Shown piece after piece: positions 27,341-35,509 of a stretch of 64,000 nt of DNA. Source of the DNA: Okibacterium sp. HSC-33S16. GTDB lineage: Bacteria > Actinomycetota > Actinomycetes > Actinomycetales > Microbacteriaceae. Made by a program: the position numbers and the translations under genes. The stretch spans positions 186,001 to 250,000 of the forward strand of contig NZ_JALJZZ010000004.1 of assembly GCF_024171565.1 (NCBI RefSeq), in the 5' to 3' direction. Position 1 is the first letter of the stretch; each line of letters starts with the position of its first letter. Below the pieces are notes generated by a model. That model was not told where the DNA came from, ran no database searches, and saw only the letters and a list, made by a program, of their open reading frames with translations.

Positions 27341-27375
27341 CCGGAGCGGAAGTGAGCCCGAAGCTTCCGCTCCGG
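27341..27375 (+). terminator. Hairpin terminator 1 after the surface-protein gene
   Basis: Perfect 12-base arms (27341-27352 and 27364-27375) with an 11-base loop, 13 bases after the stop codon. Confidence 0.75.
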
Positions 27376-27382
27376 ATCGAGA

Positions 27383-27411
27383 AGACCCTCAGGTCCCCAG
27401 CCTGAGGGTCT
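27383..27411 (+). terminator. Hairpin terminator 2 after the surface-protein gene
   Basis: Perfect 11-base arms (27383-27393 and 27401-27411) with a seven-base loop. Two hairpins in series should insulate the regulator gene downstream. Confidence 0.75.
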
Positions 27412-27461
27412 CTCGCATATAACGGCACTTCATCCCCGAGCCCTCGATAGTCTTTGTTGTA

Positions 27462-30074
27462 ATGGACGACATGCCCCGGTCACCAGACCATATTTTCGGT
27501 GCGCCCCGCACGCCATCGGCGTTGGTCATGCGGCAGCGGCTGCTGGACCTGCTCGATGGCCCTGAAGCGCTCGTCGTCGTTCGCGGGCCCGCCGGGTATG
27601 GCAAGACGGCTCTCCTGGCACAGTGGGGGCAGAACACTCGGGTGAGTGGCGTCTGGCTCTCCATTGAAACCGGAGAAGCGGACTCCGCCGGGTTCGCGTC
27701 GCTTCTCGTGCGGAGCATGGCCGACGCCGGCTTCGTGCGTCCCGGCACGGTGCTCGAGACTGCAGAGCTGGCCTTCGAGAGTGCTGATGAGCCGTGGGGC
27801 ATCCTCCGTCGTGGACTGGCCCAGCTCGACCGCGACCTCGTTCTCGTCATCGACAACGGTGATCGGCTGCCCGATGACGCCGTGAAGCACCTGATCGAGT
27901 TGCTCGCCGCGTCGCCCCGCGTGCGCGCTCGCGTCGCCACCCGGCGGACGAGTGCTCTGTTGTCGTCAGCGACCGCACTGGTTCTCGATTCGAAAGTGAT
28001 CGAGGCATCCGCTCTCCAGATGACCGATGACGAGGTGGCCGCGGCCGTGCGAGCCGCCGGTGTGACGACCGACCCGACTCCCTTCATTCGAGCGGCGGGT
28101 GGGTTGCCGCTTGCGGTGCGGGCGTTGATCTTGCAAGCGGATGCCGTCGGTGCGGAATCACCGAACGTCGGTTTCACCCGCGCGATCGACGCGATTGAAA
28201 GCTATCTCTCCGTTCACGGCAATGAAAATGCCGTCGATCCCCGCTACGCGCGCTTCCTGGCACGGACGTCGCTGGCCGAAGTGCTCACCGAAGAACTCGC
28301 GGTGTCGCTGACCGGGGAAGACGACGTCGCGGACCTGTTCGGCCAGGCCGAAGCGTCCGGCCTCGGTATGTGGAGCGACGAGGGGCCTGCCCGGGTCTTT
28401 ACCTACACGACCATCGTTCGGGAACTTCTGCGACGAGCCCTCGAGCGCACGGCACCCACCGAGCGTCGCGAATTGCAGCGGACGATCGCGCTCTGGTCAG
28501 CACGCAACCACCGCCCGCTGAGCGCGGTTGCCCTCGCGGTCGAAATCGGGGACTTCGCGTTGGCCAGTGACGTGACCCGAGGAGCATGGTCATCACTGTT
28601 GCTCTCGCACGGTGGAAAGCTCAGGCCAATCTTCGCCGGCGTCTCGGTGGCCTCGCTGAGTCGATATCCCGTCATCACCATGGTGCTTGCCCTCAGCTAC
28701 AACGCGGCCAGCATGCACCGGGTGAAAGCCGTCGAGCTCTTCGCTGTGTCGATCGTGTCAGCGCGGATACAGCGGCGCCGGGCCTCCCCGCCCGATCGCG
28801 CTCTGCTGAGTGGCATGGAAAGTGCCTCGTTGAGGGTGATCGGCCAGTTCGACCAGGCCCTGGCCGCGGCTCGGGATGCTGTGACGTCGCTCAACGCGCT
28901 GAGCATTACCGACCGGGAGGCGCTGGGAACGCTGGTTCCGGCCCTGTACTCGCATTCCGGCCTCTCCCTCTTTTACAGCGGGCAAGTGAATGAAGCACTC
29001 GCCGCGTTCCGGTCGGCCGTCTCTCTCGGTGACTCGCTCAGTAGCGTGTCAGGACTCAGCGGCCTCAGCCACACCGCCGGGGTGCTCGCACTTGCTGGCG
29101 ATCTCACCGATGCTCGGGCGGTGTGCGAGAACGCGCGTGCCCGTGTGTGGCCGGATAGCTGGGACACCGCCTATCTTGGAAGCTTCTACCAGCTGGCTGA
29201 GGCGCTCCTCGCGCTGGAGGACGGCGACACCCACGAGGCGTCGCGACGCATCGGGCTCCTCGACCGGCACCGCGACACCATTGAGCACTGGCCGCTGCTG
29301 TCCGACGCTGAAGCGATGATCGCGATCCTGCGCGGGACGCCAGCCGAAGGGTTGGCCGTGCTTGAGATGAGTGTGCGGCGCCATTCCAACCGGGCGTCAA
29401 CGGCGGCGCCGATTGTCCGTCGGGTAGCCGTGACGCAGTCTTTGCTTGAGCTCGCCGCAGGGGCGGTCGCGGCAGCGGAGAAGCGACTGGCGCCGCTCGC
29501 TGCTAAGGACCAACAGGCTGCCGTCGCGTTTGCCCGAATCGCATTAGTGCGCGGCGACGCCGCCGCCGCGCTACGGCGACTTGAGGCCTCACCTGCCGCC
29601 GGCTCGCAGCGGACCACGCGCATGAAAGCCGAAGCAGGTGCTGTCGAGACCGCTGCGTTGCTTCGCGAAGGGCGTCAGGTCGAGGCGCTGCGATCGCTCG
29701 AGAAGCTCTGCGGCGTGTTGAAAGTCAGCGGTTTGCGGCTCCCGCTTGTGTTGCTTCCCGACCACGATGTGCGTGCATTGCGTGCGCTTGCCGCCGAACG
29801 CCAGGAACTCCTCGACGCGTTCGATGGGATCGTGGGAGTGATTCCGGAGGCAGCCGGTGGAGCCGTCCTGACCCAGCGCGAGACCATCGTGCTCCAGGCT
29901 CTCGCCCGTCACAGAACCGTCGCCGACGTTGCCGCCGACCTGTTCGTGTCACCGAACACCGTGAAATCCCAGTCGAGGGCGCTGTATCGCAAGCTCGGCG
30001 TGTCAAACCGAGAGGATGCGATCGCTGTAGGACGTCAGCAAGGCCATATTCTCGAAGGTTCGTCCGGCCACTAA
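27462..30074 (+). CDS. MalT/LAL-type LuxR transcriptional regulator
   Basis: An 870-residue STAND-type regulator. The N-terminal NTPase has Walker A RGPAGYGKTALL near residue 42 and a Walker B-like VLVIDNGDRL near 130; the middle is alpha-helical, TPR-like; the C-terminus is a LuxR helix-turn-helix (LTQRETIVLQALARHRTVADVA, then SPNTVKSQSRALYRKLGVSNR). Such proteins oligomerise on ligand and ATP and activate target promoters. ATG 27462 has no Shine-Dalgarno and lies eight bases after TAGTCT, so it is nearly leaderless. It follows the surface-protein gene and could control it, which is inference from position. Confidence 0.9.
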   Translation: MDDMPRSPDHIFGAPRTPSALVMRQRLLDLLDGPEALVVVRGPAGYGKTALLAQWGQNTRVSGVWLSIETGEADSAGFASLLVRSMADAGFVRPGTVLETAELAFESADEPWGILRRGLAQLDRDLVLVIDNGDRLPDDAVKHLIELLAASPRVRARVATRRTSALLSSATALVLDSKVIEASALQMTDDEVAAAVRAAGVTTDPTPFIRAAGGLPLAVRALILQADAVGAESPNVGFTRAIDAIESYLSVHGNENAVDPRYARFLARTSLAEVLTEELAVSLTGEDDVADLFGQAEASGLGMWSDEGPARVFTYTTIVRELLRRALERTAPTERRELQRTIALWSARNHRPLSAVALAVEIGDFALASDVTRGAWSSLLLSHGGKLRPIFAGVSVASLSRYPVITMVLALSYNAASMHRVKAVELFAVSIVSARIQRRRASPPDRALLSGMESASLRVIGQFDQALAAARDAVTSLNALSITDREALGTLVPALYSHSGLSLFYSGQVNEALAAFRSAVSLGDSLSSVSGLSGLSHTAGVLALAGDLTDARAVCENARARVWPDSWDTAYLGSFYQLAEALLALEDGDTHEASRRIGLLDRHRDTIEHWPLLSDAEAMIAILRGTPAEGLAVLEMSVRRHSNRASTAAPIVRRVAVTQSLLELAAGAVAAAEKRLAPLAAKDQQAAVAFARIALVRGDAAAALRRLEASPAAGSQRTTRMKAEAGAVETAALLREGRQVEALRSLEKLCGVLKVSGLRLPLVLLPDHDVRALRALAAERQELLDAFDGIVGVIPEAAGGAVLTQRETIVLQALARHRTVADVAADLFVSPNTVKSQSRALYRKLGVSNREDAIAVGRQQGHILEGSSGH

Positions 30075-30112
30075 CCACAGAGCGCGTGAATGCGAGGAGG
30101 CGTGATCTGCCC

Positions 30113-30319
30113 TCAGCTCTTCGTCAGCGCGTCGCCCTTATGCACGGCACGTTTGTCCGTTTCGTCACTCTGGACTTCGTATTGCGGTTCGTCCTTCGAA
30201 CACCGTCGCGTTCGGCCCATGAACTCGAAATCCTTAGTATGGACCTTCTTAACGGTGCCTTTCACGTGACCGCCTTCTGAGTTCCATGTCACTTTGTCGC
30301 CCACTGAAAACGTCGACAC
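30113..30319 (-). CDS. DUF2945 (Hva1 TUDOR-like) protein
   Basis: A 68-residue protein starting at GTG 30319 with GGGG seven bases upstream. The whole length matches the DUF2945 pattern: FSVGDKVTWNSEGGHVKGTV, VHTKDFEFMGRTR, DEPQYEVQSDETD, AVHKGDALTK. These small proteins have an SH3/Tudor-like barrel and unknown role, often annotated as hypervirulence-associated. Longer in-frame versions extend into non-coding sequence with poor composition. Confidence 0.85.
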   Translation of the reverse strand: MSTFSVGDKVTWNSEGGHVKGTVKKVHTKDFEFMGRTRRCSKDEPQYEVQSDETDKRAVHKGDALTKS

Positions 30320-30465
30320 GCTGCACCCCAATCGGTTCCTGCAACCACTCTCGCTGACGACGGTCGGTTCCGCTCGGCATTGACTTTTGCGACAAAGCGG
30401 GCGTATGAATCGATGCTCTTTGTGGGATGCCCACAGCGGTGTGTTGATTCCGTACCTGAAGTGTC

Positions 30466-30471
30466 TAGTCT
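30466..30471 (+). promoter_or_regulatory. Leaderless promoter of the thioesterase gene (TTGATT-N16-TAGTCT)
   Basis: TAGTCT is followed by six bases and GTG 30478. A TTGATT at 30444-30449 is a reasonable -35 box with a 16-base spacer. Confidence 0.55.
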
Positions 30472-30477
30472 GACGGG

Positions 30478-31065
30478 GTGAATCTTCTCTGGCGCACCAT
30501 CCTGCACTTCTGGGTCTCAAAGCGAGCACACCGTCGAGCCACAGACGGACTCCACCCCTACGATGTCTACTCGACGTCGTATCGAGTGCTGCCCACGGAT
30601 ATCGACATCCTTGGCCACATGAACAACGGACGGTATTTGTCTATCGCCGACCTCGGTCGATTCGACATGCTCGTGCGCAGTGGGCTCTGGCAAGAGATGA
30701 AGCGTGTCGGCTGGTATCCCGTGGTGCAGAGCCTCACGATCAGCTACCGCAAGTCGCTGCTGCCCTGGAAGAAGTTCGATGTCGAGAGTCGCTTCATTGG
30801 GTACGACGACCGGGCTGTCTACGTTGAGCAGCGTTTCGTCTTCGAGGGTGAAATCTACGCGCGCCTGCACATGAAGGGCCGGTTCCTCAAGCGCTCGGGT
30901 GGTTCCGTGTCGATCGAAGAGATCCAGGGCGTCGTCGGCGACGCTCCCCACGACGTGGAACTCGACGACTGGATCCACACCTGGGCGTCAGACGTTTCGC
31001 TGCCCTCTCCCAAGAGAGATGCTCCCAGCGAGTGGCACTCCGAGCGGCCCGTACACAGGCGCTAG
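30478..31065 (+). CDS. Hotdog-fold acyl-CoA thioesterase-like protein
   Basis: A 195-residue protein of the 4HBT-like/THEM6-like group. The active-site helix region reads TDIDILGHMNNGRYLSIADLGRFD, split here by family convention around the Asp and HMNN; further on SLTISYRKSLLPW and VYVEQRFVFEG are typical hotdog strands. It probably hydrolyses an acyl-CoA or acyl-carrier thioester; substrate unknown. Start GTG 30478 has no real Shine-Dalgarno and is set by the leaderless promoter spacing. It converges on a pair of paralogous small proteins. Confidence 0.8.
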   Translation: MNLLWRTILHFWVSKRAHRRATDGLHPYDVYSTSYRVLPTDIDILGHMNNGRYLSIADLGRFDMLVRSGLWQEMKRVGWYPVVQSLTISYRKSLLPWKKFDVESRFIGYDDRAVYVEQRFVFEGEIYARLHMKGRFLKRSGGSVSIEEIQGVVGDAPHDVELDDWIHTWASDVSLPSPKRDAPSEWHSERPVHRR

Positions 31066-31074
31066 CCGGATAGC

Positions 31075-31099
31075 CCGGCGGCGAGGCAGCAACCGCCGG
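31075..31099. terminator. Hairpin between convergent genes
   Basis: CCGGCGG (31075-31081) pairs with CCGCCGG (31093-31099) across an 11-base loop, in the 46-base gap between convergent genes. Confidence 0.55.
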
Positions 31100-31111
31100 A
31101 CCCTGGCGTTC

Positions 31112-31459
31112 TCAGGCAAACGAGTGCACGTCCGAGTACAGGCCCGTCGCCTCTGCTTGTTGCGCCTGCCACCCGTCGGGCGGGCGAGTGGCGAGTAGCT
31201 GTGCTGCACGTTGGCGCAGGTCATCGATGAGCGCCTCGTCGACGATGTCCCTGACCAGTGTCGGTTCGGACTCGAAGACCATCCCTCCGGGAGTGATCAG
31301 GATCTCGACCCGACCGGGAGAACCGTCGTTGCGAGCGATCGGCACTTCGACCACGTCGCTGTGATTCTTCTCGGTGAGCGCGCGGGCCAAGTCAATGAGC
31401 GCCCGGGCGATCGCGTCACCGGTGACGAAGCTGGTGCCGGCGTAGTGGATTCGTTTCAT
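31112..31459 (-). CDS. Conserved hypothetical protein, paralogue A
   Basis: A 115-residue soluble protein that I cannot assign to a function. It begins MKRIHYAGTSFVTGDAIARALIDL-like and shares its layout with the gene at 31520-31855: KR-Y-G-SF-TGDAIA at the N-terminus, a VEVPI strand, a DGSPGR turn, and an acidic helix (RDIVDEALIDDLR). AAAGGA precedes ATG 31459. The two are tandem paralogues on the same strand 60 bases apart and next to GAF-ANTAR regulators, so a stress role is possible but unproven. Confidence 0.7.
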   Translation of the reverse strand: MKRIHYAGTSFVTGDAIARALIDLARALTEKNHSDVVEVPIARNDGSPGRVEILITPGGMVFESEPTLVRDIVDEALIDDLRQRAAQLLATRPPDGWQAQQAEATGLYSDVHSFA

Positions 31460-31519
31460 CGAAAGTGTCCTTTCCGATAGCGGGTTGTGACGTTGGGGCT
31501 CACGCGTGTCCGCGTGTTC

Positions 31520-31855
31520 TCACAGCGTCAGGTAGTCGTCGGTGAATGCCTGTGTGGTGTCGCCACCAGCGGCGGCTGAGACCAGAGCGCCCCGGGACAT
31601 GTGCCCGCGCAGGGAGGCAACGAGGACGTCGTCTTCGAGCTCGCGCCCGACATCCGGCTCGGGCTTCAGAACGAGTTCGCTGCTCGGGCCGAGAAGAAAA
31701 AGTGCCCGCCCCTCGCTTCCATCCGCTTTCCTGATGGGAATCTCAACGGAGGCAACTGTCCGATGCTGCATGAGGTGCACGGCGTACGCCGCGAGCGTGT
31801 CGGCGATGGCATCGCCGGTGGCAAACGACGCTCCCGCGTAGAAAACTCTCTTCAT
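31520..31855 (-). CDS. Conserved hypothetical protein, paralogue B
   Basis: A 111-residue protein homologous by eye to the neighbour at 31112: YAGASFATGDAIADTL, a VEIPIRKADGSEGR segment, and LEDDVLVASLRG near the end. GGGAG precedes ATG 31855. Function unknown. The pair arose by tandem duplication and has diverged strongly in the C-terminal third. Confidence 0.7.
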   Translation of the reverse strand: MKRVFYAGASFATGDAIADTLAAYAVHLMQHRTVASVEIPIRKADGSEGRALFLLGPSSELVLKPEPDVGRELEDDVLVASLRGHMSRGALVSAAAGGDTTQAFTDDYLTL

Positions 31856-32004
31856 CGGTACTCCCGGGTCGTGCGCCTCAGAGGCGTGACGGTCCCGGGG
31901 TCTGGGGGAGATCAGGCATTCTGCCCGTATTAGGACGTCAGCATACGCCCCAATATTGGTACCGAGAAGAGGTTGATTTTGGCCCGAATTACGCGAAAAT
32001 CACC

Positions 32005-32718
32005 CTAGATGACGAGCGTGCGCTGCACCACCTGTTCCGCCACGACCGACAACAACATCTGGTTCTTCCGGGCGTAGCCGCGCAGCTTCGCGAAGGCCTC
32101 GTCCGTCGACGAATTGTGCAGGAAGGCGAGAACGCCTTTGGCCTGTTCGATGATGATGCGGGAGTTCAGTGCTGACTGGAGTTGGGCGCGGATGGACTCG
32201 CTTTCACTCAACATGCGTTCATGGATAATGCCGATGGTCGCCACGTCTGCCAGGGCCTGGGCGGCACGCACATCGCCGTCGTTGAGCACTCCTTCCTCGA
32301 AGCGGAGAAGGTTGAGAGCGCCGACACGGGTTCCACGAACGCGCATCGGAACGGATAAGGCGCTACGGAAGCCCTGCTCACGGGCGCTGTTTTGAAAGAG
32401 CGTCCACCGTTCAGGGCTGTCGTCGATTTTTGCCACTGAGATGATGTCTCCCGTGGAGAAACTGTCGATGCAGGGGCCTTCGTGTGCGGCGAGTTGCATC
32501 AGTTCGACGATGCTCGATGCCTCGCTCGTCGAGGCGACGAGTTCGAGCTCATCGGCGGAATCGCCGATGAGCACCCCTGCCGACGACGCGTCGAGGAACG
32601 TCACGCAGTTGTCGACCAGAAGCTGGAGCACGCCGACGGCGTCGTAGTCAGCGACAAGCGATTCGGCGAGCGTCGCGAATGCCTCCACCAGGTTCGCTTG
32701 GTGTGTCAGGTCAGTCAT
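32005..32718 (-). CDS. GAF-ANTAR regulator, copy 1
   Basis: A 237-residue protein: an N-terminal GAF sensor (about residues 15-165, with SSAGVLIGDSADELELVAST and EGPCIDSFSTGD) followed by an ANTAR RNA-binding domain (QLQSALNSRIIIEQAKGVLA and the terminal helix). ANTAR proteins bind paired hexaloop hairpins in leader RNA and prevent termination. ATG 32718 has GGAAGGA upstream and overlaps the stop of the upstream GAF-ANTAR gene by eight bases. No dual-hairpin target was identified nearby. Confidence 0.9.
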   Translation of the reverse strand: MTDLTHQANLVEAFATLAESLVADYDAVGVLQLLVDNCVTFLDASSAGVLIGDSADELELVASTSEASSIVELMQLAAHEGPCIDSFSTGDIISVAKIDDSPERWTLFQNSAREQGFRSALSVPMRVRGTRVGALNLLRFEEGVLNDGDVRAAQALADVATIGIIHERMLSESESIRAQLQSALNSRIIIEQAKGVLAFLHNSSTDEAFAKLRGYARKNQMLLSVVAEQVVQRTLVI

Positions 32719-33427
32719 CGTTCTGTCCTTCCGCTGTGGCATTCGAGATGGTGAAATCAACTTTCCGGGCAAGAACGTCTTCTGCGACCTCTTGCACCGA
32801 GCGCCCGGTTGAGAAGGCGTGTGCCTGGATGACCAGTCGGGCGTCCTCGGCGGCGATGTTCAATTGGGCAAGCACCATGCCGGTTGCCTGGTGAAGGGTT
32901 CGACGGAAGAACGGGCCGCTCGGCTCGGGAGGCTCGGGATGTTCGAGCGCCGTGAATGCCCGACGAAGAACCAGCCGACTCACGACCGCTGCCAACAACT
33001 TCGACCGCTGGGAGTCCGCCGCGCTGAGAACGAACGGTGCGGTGCAGTAAAGATCGATGGCGCCGAGCTTCAACGGTCCAACGACCATCGGGAACGCGAA
33101 GATCGCGCCGATCTCCTCCGACTGGATAGCCTCAGAGAACGCGGGCCACACGCGGGTCGGGTGCTGGCGAAGATCAGGCTCGAAGACCGGGGCCGCAGCG
33201 AGCATGGCGTCCCAGCACGGTCCCTCGCCGAGGTCAAACTGAAGTTCGTCGATCCGTGCAGCGCGTTTGTCGGTGGCAGACAGGGTTTCGGTGCCCAAAA
33301 AGTCGCCCAGTGTGGCCACCGACGCCCCGTTCACAGGAAGCACCTCAACGAACGGCGACGCGAAGTCAACGTCAGGCCCATCACTGCGCGCCAACGTCTC
33401 CAACACCCGGGTAAACGACTCAGGCAT
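32711..33427 (-). CDS. GAF-ANTAR regulator, copy 2
   Basis: A 238-residue paralogue of the gene it overlaps. GAF domain: FDLGEGPCWDAMLAAAP, FAFPMVVGPLKLGAIDLYC; C-terminal ANTAR helices: HQATGMVLAQLNIAAEDARLVI and STGRSVQEVAEDVL. GGGAGG precedes ATG 33427. Being first in the two-gene unit, it is translated before copy 1. The overlapping arrangement suggests the two act as a heterodimer or sense related signals. Ligand unknown. Confidence 0.88.
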   Translation of the reverse strand: MPESFTRVLETLARSDGPDVDFASPFVEVLPVNGASVATLGDFLGTETLSATDKRAARIDELQFDLGEGPCWDAMLAAAPVFEPDLRQHPTRVWPAFSEAIQSEEIGAIFAFPMVVGPLKLGAIDLYCTAPFVLSAADSQRSKLLAAVVSRLVLRRAFTALEHPEPPEPSGPFFRRTLHQATGMVLAQLNIAAEDARLVIQAHAFSTGRSVQEVAEDVLARKVDFTISNATAEGQNDD

Positions 33428-33636
33428 CTCGGCAACCTCCCAACGGGGTACGCCGGCACGACGAGCGCGCGAGCGTCATTAATCTCTTAGCCTTTCCACG
33501 TTACCCGTGTTGGTCGCCGGTGAGTAGCATCTGGTATTCTCTCGCGCCTGTCTAGCCAGTGAGACGAACACCAGCAACCCCTTTTCGATCGGTCACCCGA
33601 GACGTAGGGTGGGCCAACGACCGAGAGGAAATTTAC

Positions 33637-33807
33637 ATGTCTGACACCACTGGTGGAGTCGGCCCCGACTCGACAATCCCCGACCATGACACCGGCCTGG
33701 CCGCAGGTCACACCGGCGAACCATCGAGCTTTGAGCCGGAGGAAGACCCGGAGGCCGCGTCAGGCGACTCCAGCATCGAACCTGGCGACAAGCGAATCGA
33801 GAGTTGA
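33637..33807 (+). CDS. Small acidic disordered protein, 56 residues
   Basis: ATG 33637 is preceded by AGAGGA; TAGGGT at 33605-33610 is a plausible -10 box giving a 20-base leader. The peptide is rich in Gly, Asp, Glu, Ser and Pro with no predicted fold. It is followed two bases later by the YozE-like gene, so the two are probably cotranscribed. No family recognised. Confidence 0.65.
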   Translation: MSDTTGGVGPDSTIPDHDTGLAAGHTGEPSSFEPEEDPEAASGDSSIEPGDKRIES

Positions 33808-33809
33808 GC

Positions 33810-34022
33810 ATGACATACACCTTCTCCGGCTGGCTCTCTGAGCAGACCGAACGTGATGATGTTGTCGGCGAGCTGGCCCGCAGCGTCCGCAACGATGAGC
33901 AGTTCCCCGAGCACGGCGACAAGGCCATCTTCGACGGCTACTTCTCCGCCGAGAACACCGTCGGTGAAACCCGTGAGGCGTTCGAACGCGCCTGGGACGA
34001 ATTCGACGGGCTCTCGGGCTAA
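33810..34022 (+). CDS. YozE SAM-like domain protein
   Basis: A 70-residue protein: FSGWLSEQTERDDVVGELARSV, NDEQFPEHG and REAFERAWDEF match the small YozE/PF06855 SAM-like helical fold of Gram-positives, function unknown. ATG 33810 is used; a TTG six bases earlier is an alternative. It lies between the acidic peptide gene and an SDR gene that begins three bases after its stop, suggesting one transcript. Confidence 0.75.
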   Translation: MTYTFSGWLSEQTERDDVVGELARSVRNDEQFPEHGDKAIFDGYFSAENTVGETREAFERAWDEFDGLSG

Positions 34023-34025
34023 CGC

Positions 34026-35045
34026 ATGCGCGTCGTTGTCGTCGGGGCGACCGGAAACATCGGCAGCGCCCTCCTGACCCGCCTGCATGCCGAACCCTCC
34101 GTCACCGACATCGTGGCGGTGGCACGCCGCATGCCCGTGGCATCCGCTTCTCCGTATAGCGGCGTCTCCTGGCACGCGCTGGATATCGGCGAATCGTCAG
34201 CACCGGCGCGTCTCGCCGGAATTTTTGCCGGAGCGGATGCTGTCGTCCACCTGGCCTGGGCACTCCAGCCCAATCACGATGAAGAGTTGCTCTGGCGCAC
34301 GAACGTCGTCGGCACGAAAAACGTGCTCGCGGCCGTCGCCGCGGCACGGGTACCGCAGATCGCCTACCCCTCGTCGATTGCGGCGTACAGCCCGGGCCCC
34401 AAGACCCAGCGAGTGGACGAGAGCTGGCCGACCGGCGGGGTGCCGACATCGCACTACTCCCGGCACAAGGCGATCAACGAGCGGGCACTTGACCGGTTTG
34501 AGGAAGACAACCCGTCCATCGTCGTGACGCGATTTCGGCCGGGCTTCGTGTTCAGTCGAGACGCGTCATCGGAGATCACCGGCCTGTTCGCGTCGAAGCT
34601 GCTCGCGCTCGGCTGGCTGCGCTACCTCTCGACGCCCGTCGTGCCGCTGCCGCGGCAGATTGTCGCGCAGATCGTGCACTCCTCCGACGTGGCAGACGCG
34701 TTTTGGCGGGCGCTCGACCGGCGGGCGGCCGGGGCGTTCAACCTCGCGGCCGAGCCCGTGATCGACGGCAAGGCCGTTGCCTCGGTGCTCGACGCGACGT
34801 GGCTGCCGGTGCGGCTGAGGGTCGCGCGGTTCGCAGCGAAACTCAGCTGGAAGCTCCGGCTGCAAAACTCGGACCCCGGGTGGATCGACCTGGGGGCGTT
34901 CGTGCCGATCATGTCGACCGAGCGCGCGCGCCGTGAGCTCGGGTGGGAGCCGACCGTGTCGTCGACCGATGCCCTGGGCGAGATCCTGCGGGGTGCCGCC
35001 GAGGGGGCGCGGGTGGAGGCGTCGCCGCAGTTGCGGGGCCGGTAG
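34026..35045 (+). CDS. NAD-dependent epimerase/dehydratase (extended SDR)
   Basis: A 339-residue extended [13 protein letters not shown] is the nucleotide-binding loop (residues 7-16), DAVVHLAW the following strand, [11 protein letters not shown] holds the catalytic Ser, and YSRHK the Tyr/Lys pair. The C-terminal half is less conserved, so the substrate is unknown. It begins three bases after the YozE-like stop. Downstream is a repeat-rich spacer without genes. Confidence 0.88.
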   Translation: MRVVVVGATGNIGSALLTRLHAEPSVTDIVAVARRMPVASASPYSGVSWHALDIGESSAPARLAGIFAGADAVVHLAWALQPNHDEELLWRTNVVGTKNVLAAVAAARVPQIAYPSSIAAYSPGPKTQRVDESWPTGGVPTSHYSRHKAINERALDRFEEDNPSIVVTRFRPGFVFSRDASSEITGLFASKLLALGWLRYLSTPVVPLPRQIVAQIVHSSDVADAFWRALDRRAAGAFNLAAEPVIDGKAVASVLDATWLPVRLRVARFAAKLSWKLRLQNSDPGWIDLGAFVPIMSTERARRELGWEPTVSSTDALGEILRGAAEGARVEASPQLRGR

Positions 35046-35118
35046 GCGCCCTGCGCACCTGCCCGGCGCTACCCCGCGGCCGCATGCGCCCGACCCCGCG
35101 GGACCTCGGTTCGCGCGC

Positions 35119-35175
35119 TCGAATGCCGCTCAACCGCGGTATCAGCGACCCATACCGCGGTTCAGCGGCATTCGA
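35119..35175. repeat. Long palindrome, family P, copy 1
   Basis: Arms of 24 bases with one mismatch flank a nine-base loop; the core is ACCGCGGTAT/ATACCGCGGT. A related palindrome with the same core and right flank (GCGGCATTCGAAG) is at 37474-37513, so the alkaline phosphatase gene lies between them. Confidence 0.85.
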
Positions 35176-35223
35176 AGGCGCCAACGGCGTCGGTGCGCCG
35201 CGCGCTACGAGTGCCCGGTCGCC

Positions 35224-35279
35224 GAGGTACCAGTTCTGGTGGGTGGAGGCCGGCCACACCCCCAACAACTGGCGCTTTC
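35224..35279. repeat. CCAGTT/AACTGG hairpin repeat, copy A
   Basis: Left arm GAGGTACCAGTT and right arm AACTGGCGCTTTC flank a GC-rich centre. Related copies are at 35307, 37538, 44892 and 44987. Confidence 0.8.
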
Positions 35280-35306
35280 GCGACGGGGCCACGCGGCCTG
35301 ACCGGA

Positions 35307-35362
35307 GAAGTACCAGTTCCGTTGGGTGGAGCCCGGCCACACTCCCAACAACTGGCGCTTTC
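35307..35362. repeat. CCAGTT/AACTGG hairpin repeat, copy B
   Basis: Same structure as copy A, 83 bases downstream, with GAAGTACCAGTT and AACTGGCGCTTTC ends and a nearly identical centre. A and B form a tandem pair in the spacer (35046-35509), which otherwise holds no gene. Confidence 0.8.
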
Positions 35363-35509
35363 GCGACGAGGCCCAGCGACGCTCGCCGCGTGCCTGCGGC
35401 GAAACCGTCACCCACCGTTGGCGGCGCGTTCACCTCGTGTTTTCCCGTGCTCGCTTGGCTGGGGAGCCCGCCGCTCGGCGGGCTCAACACACTCAGGGGA
35501 ACAACTCAC

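Noticed and set aside
34943-35509. N-terminal extension of phoA through the repeat region
   Set aside because: It reads through palindromes and hairpin repeats; ATG 35510 has AGGGGA and starts a signal peptide.
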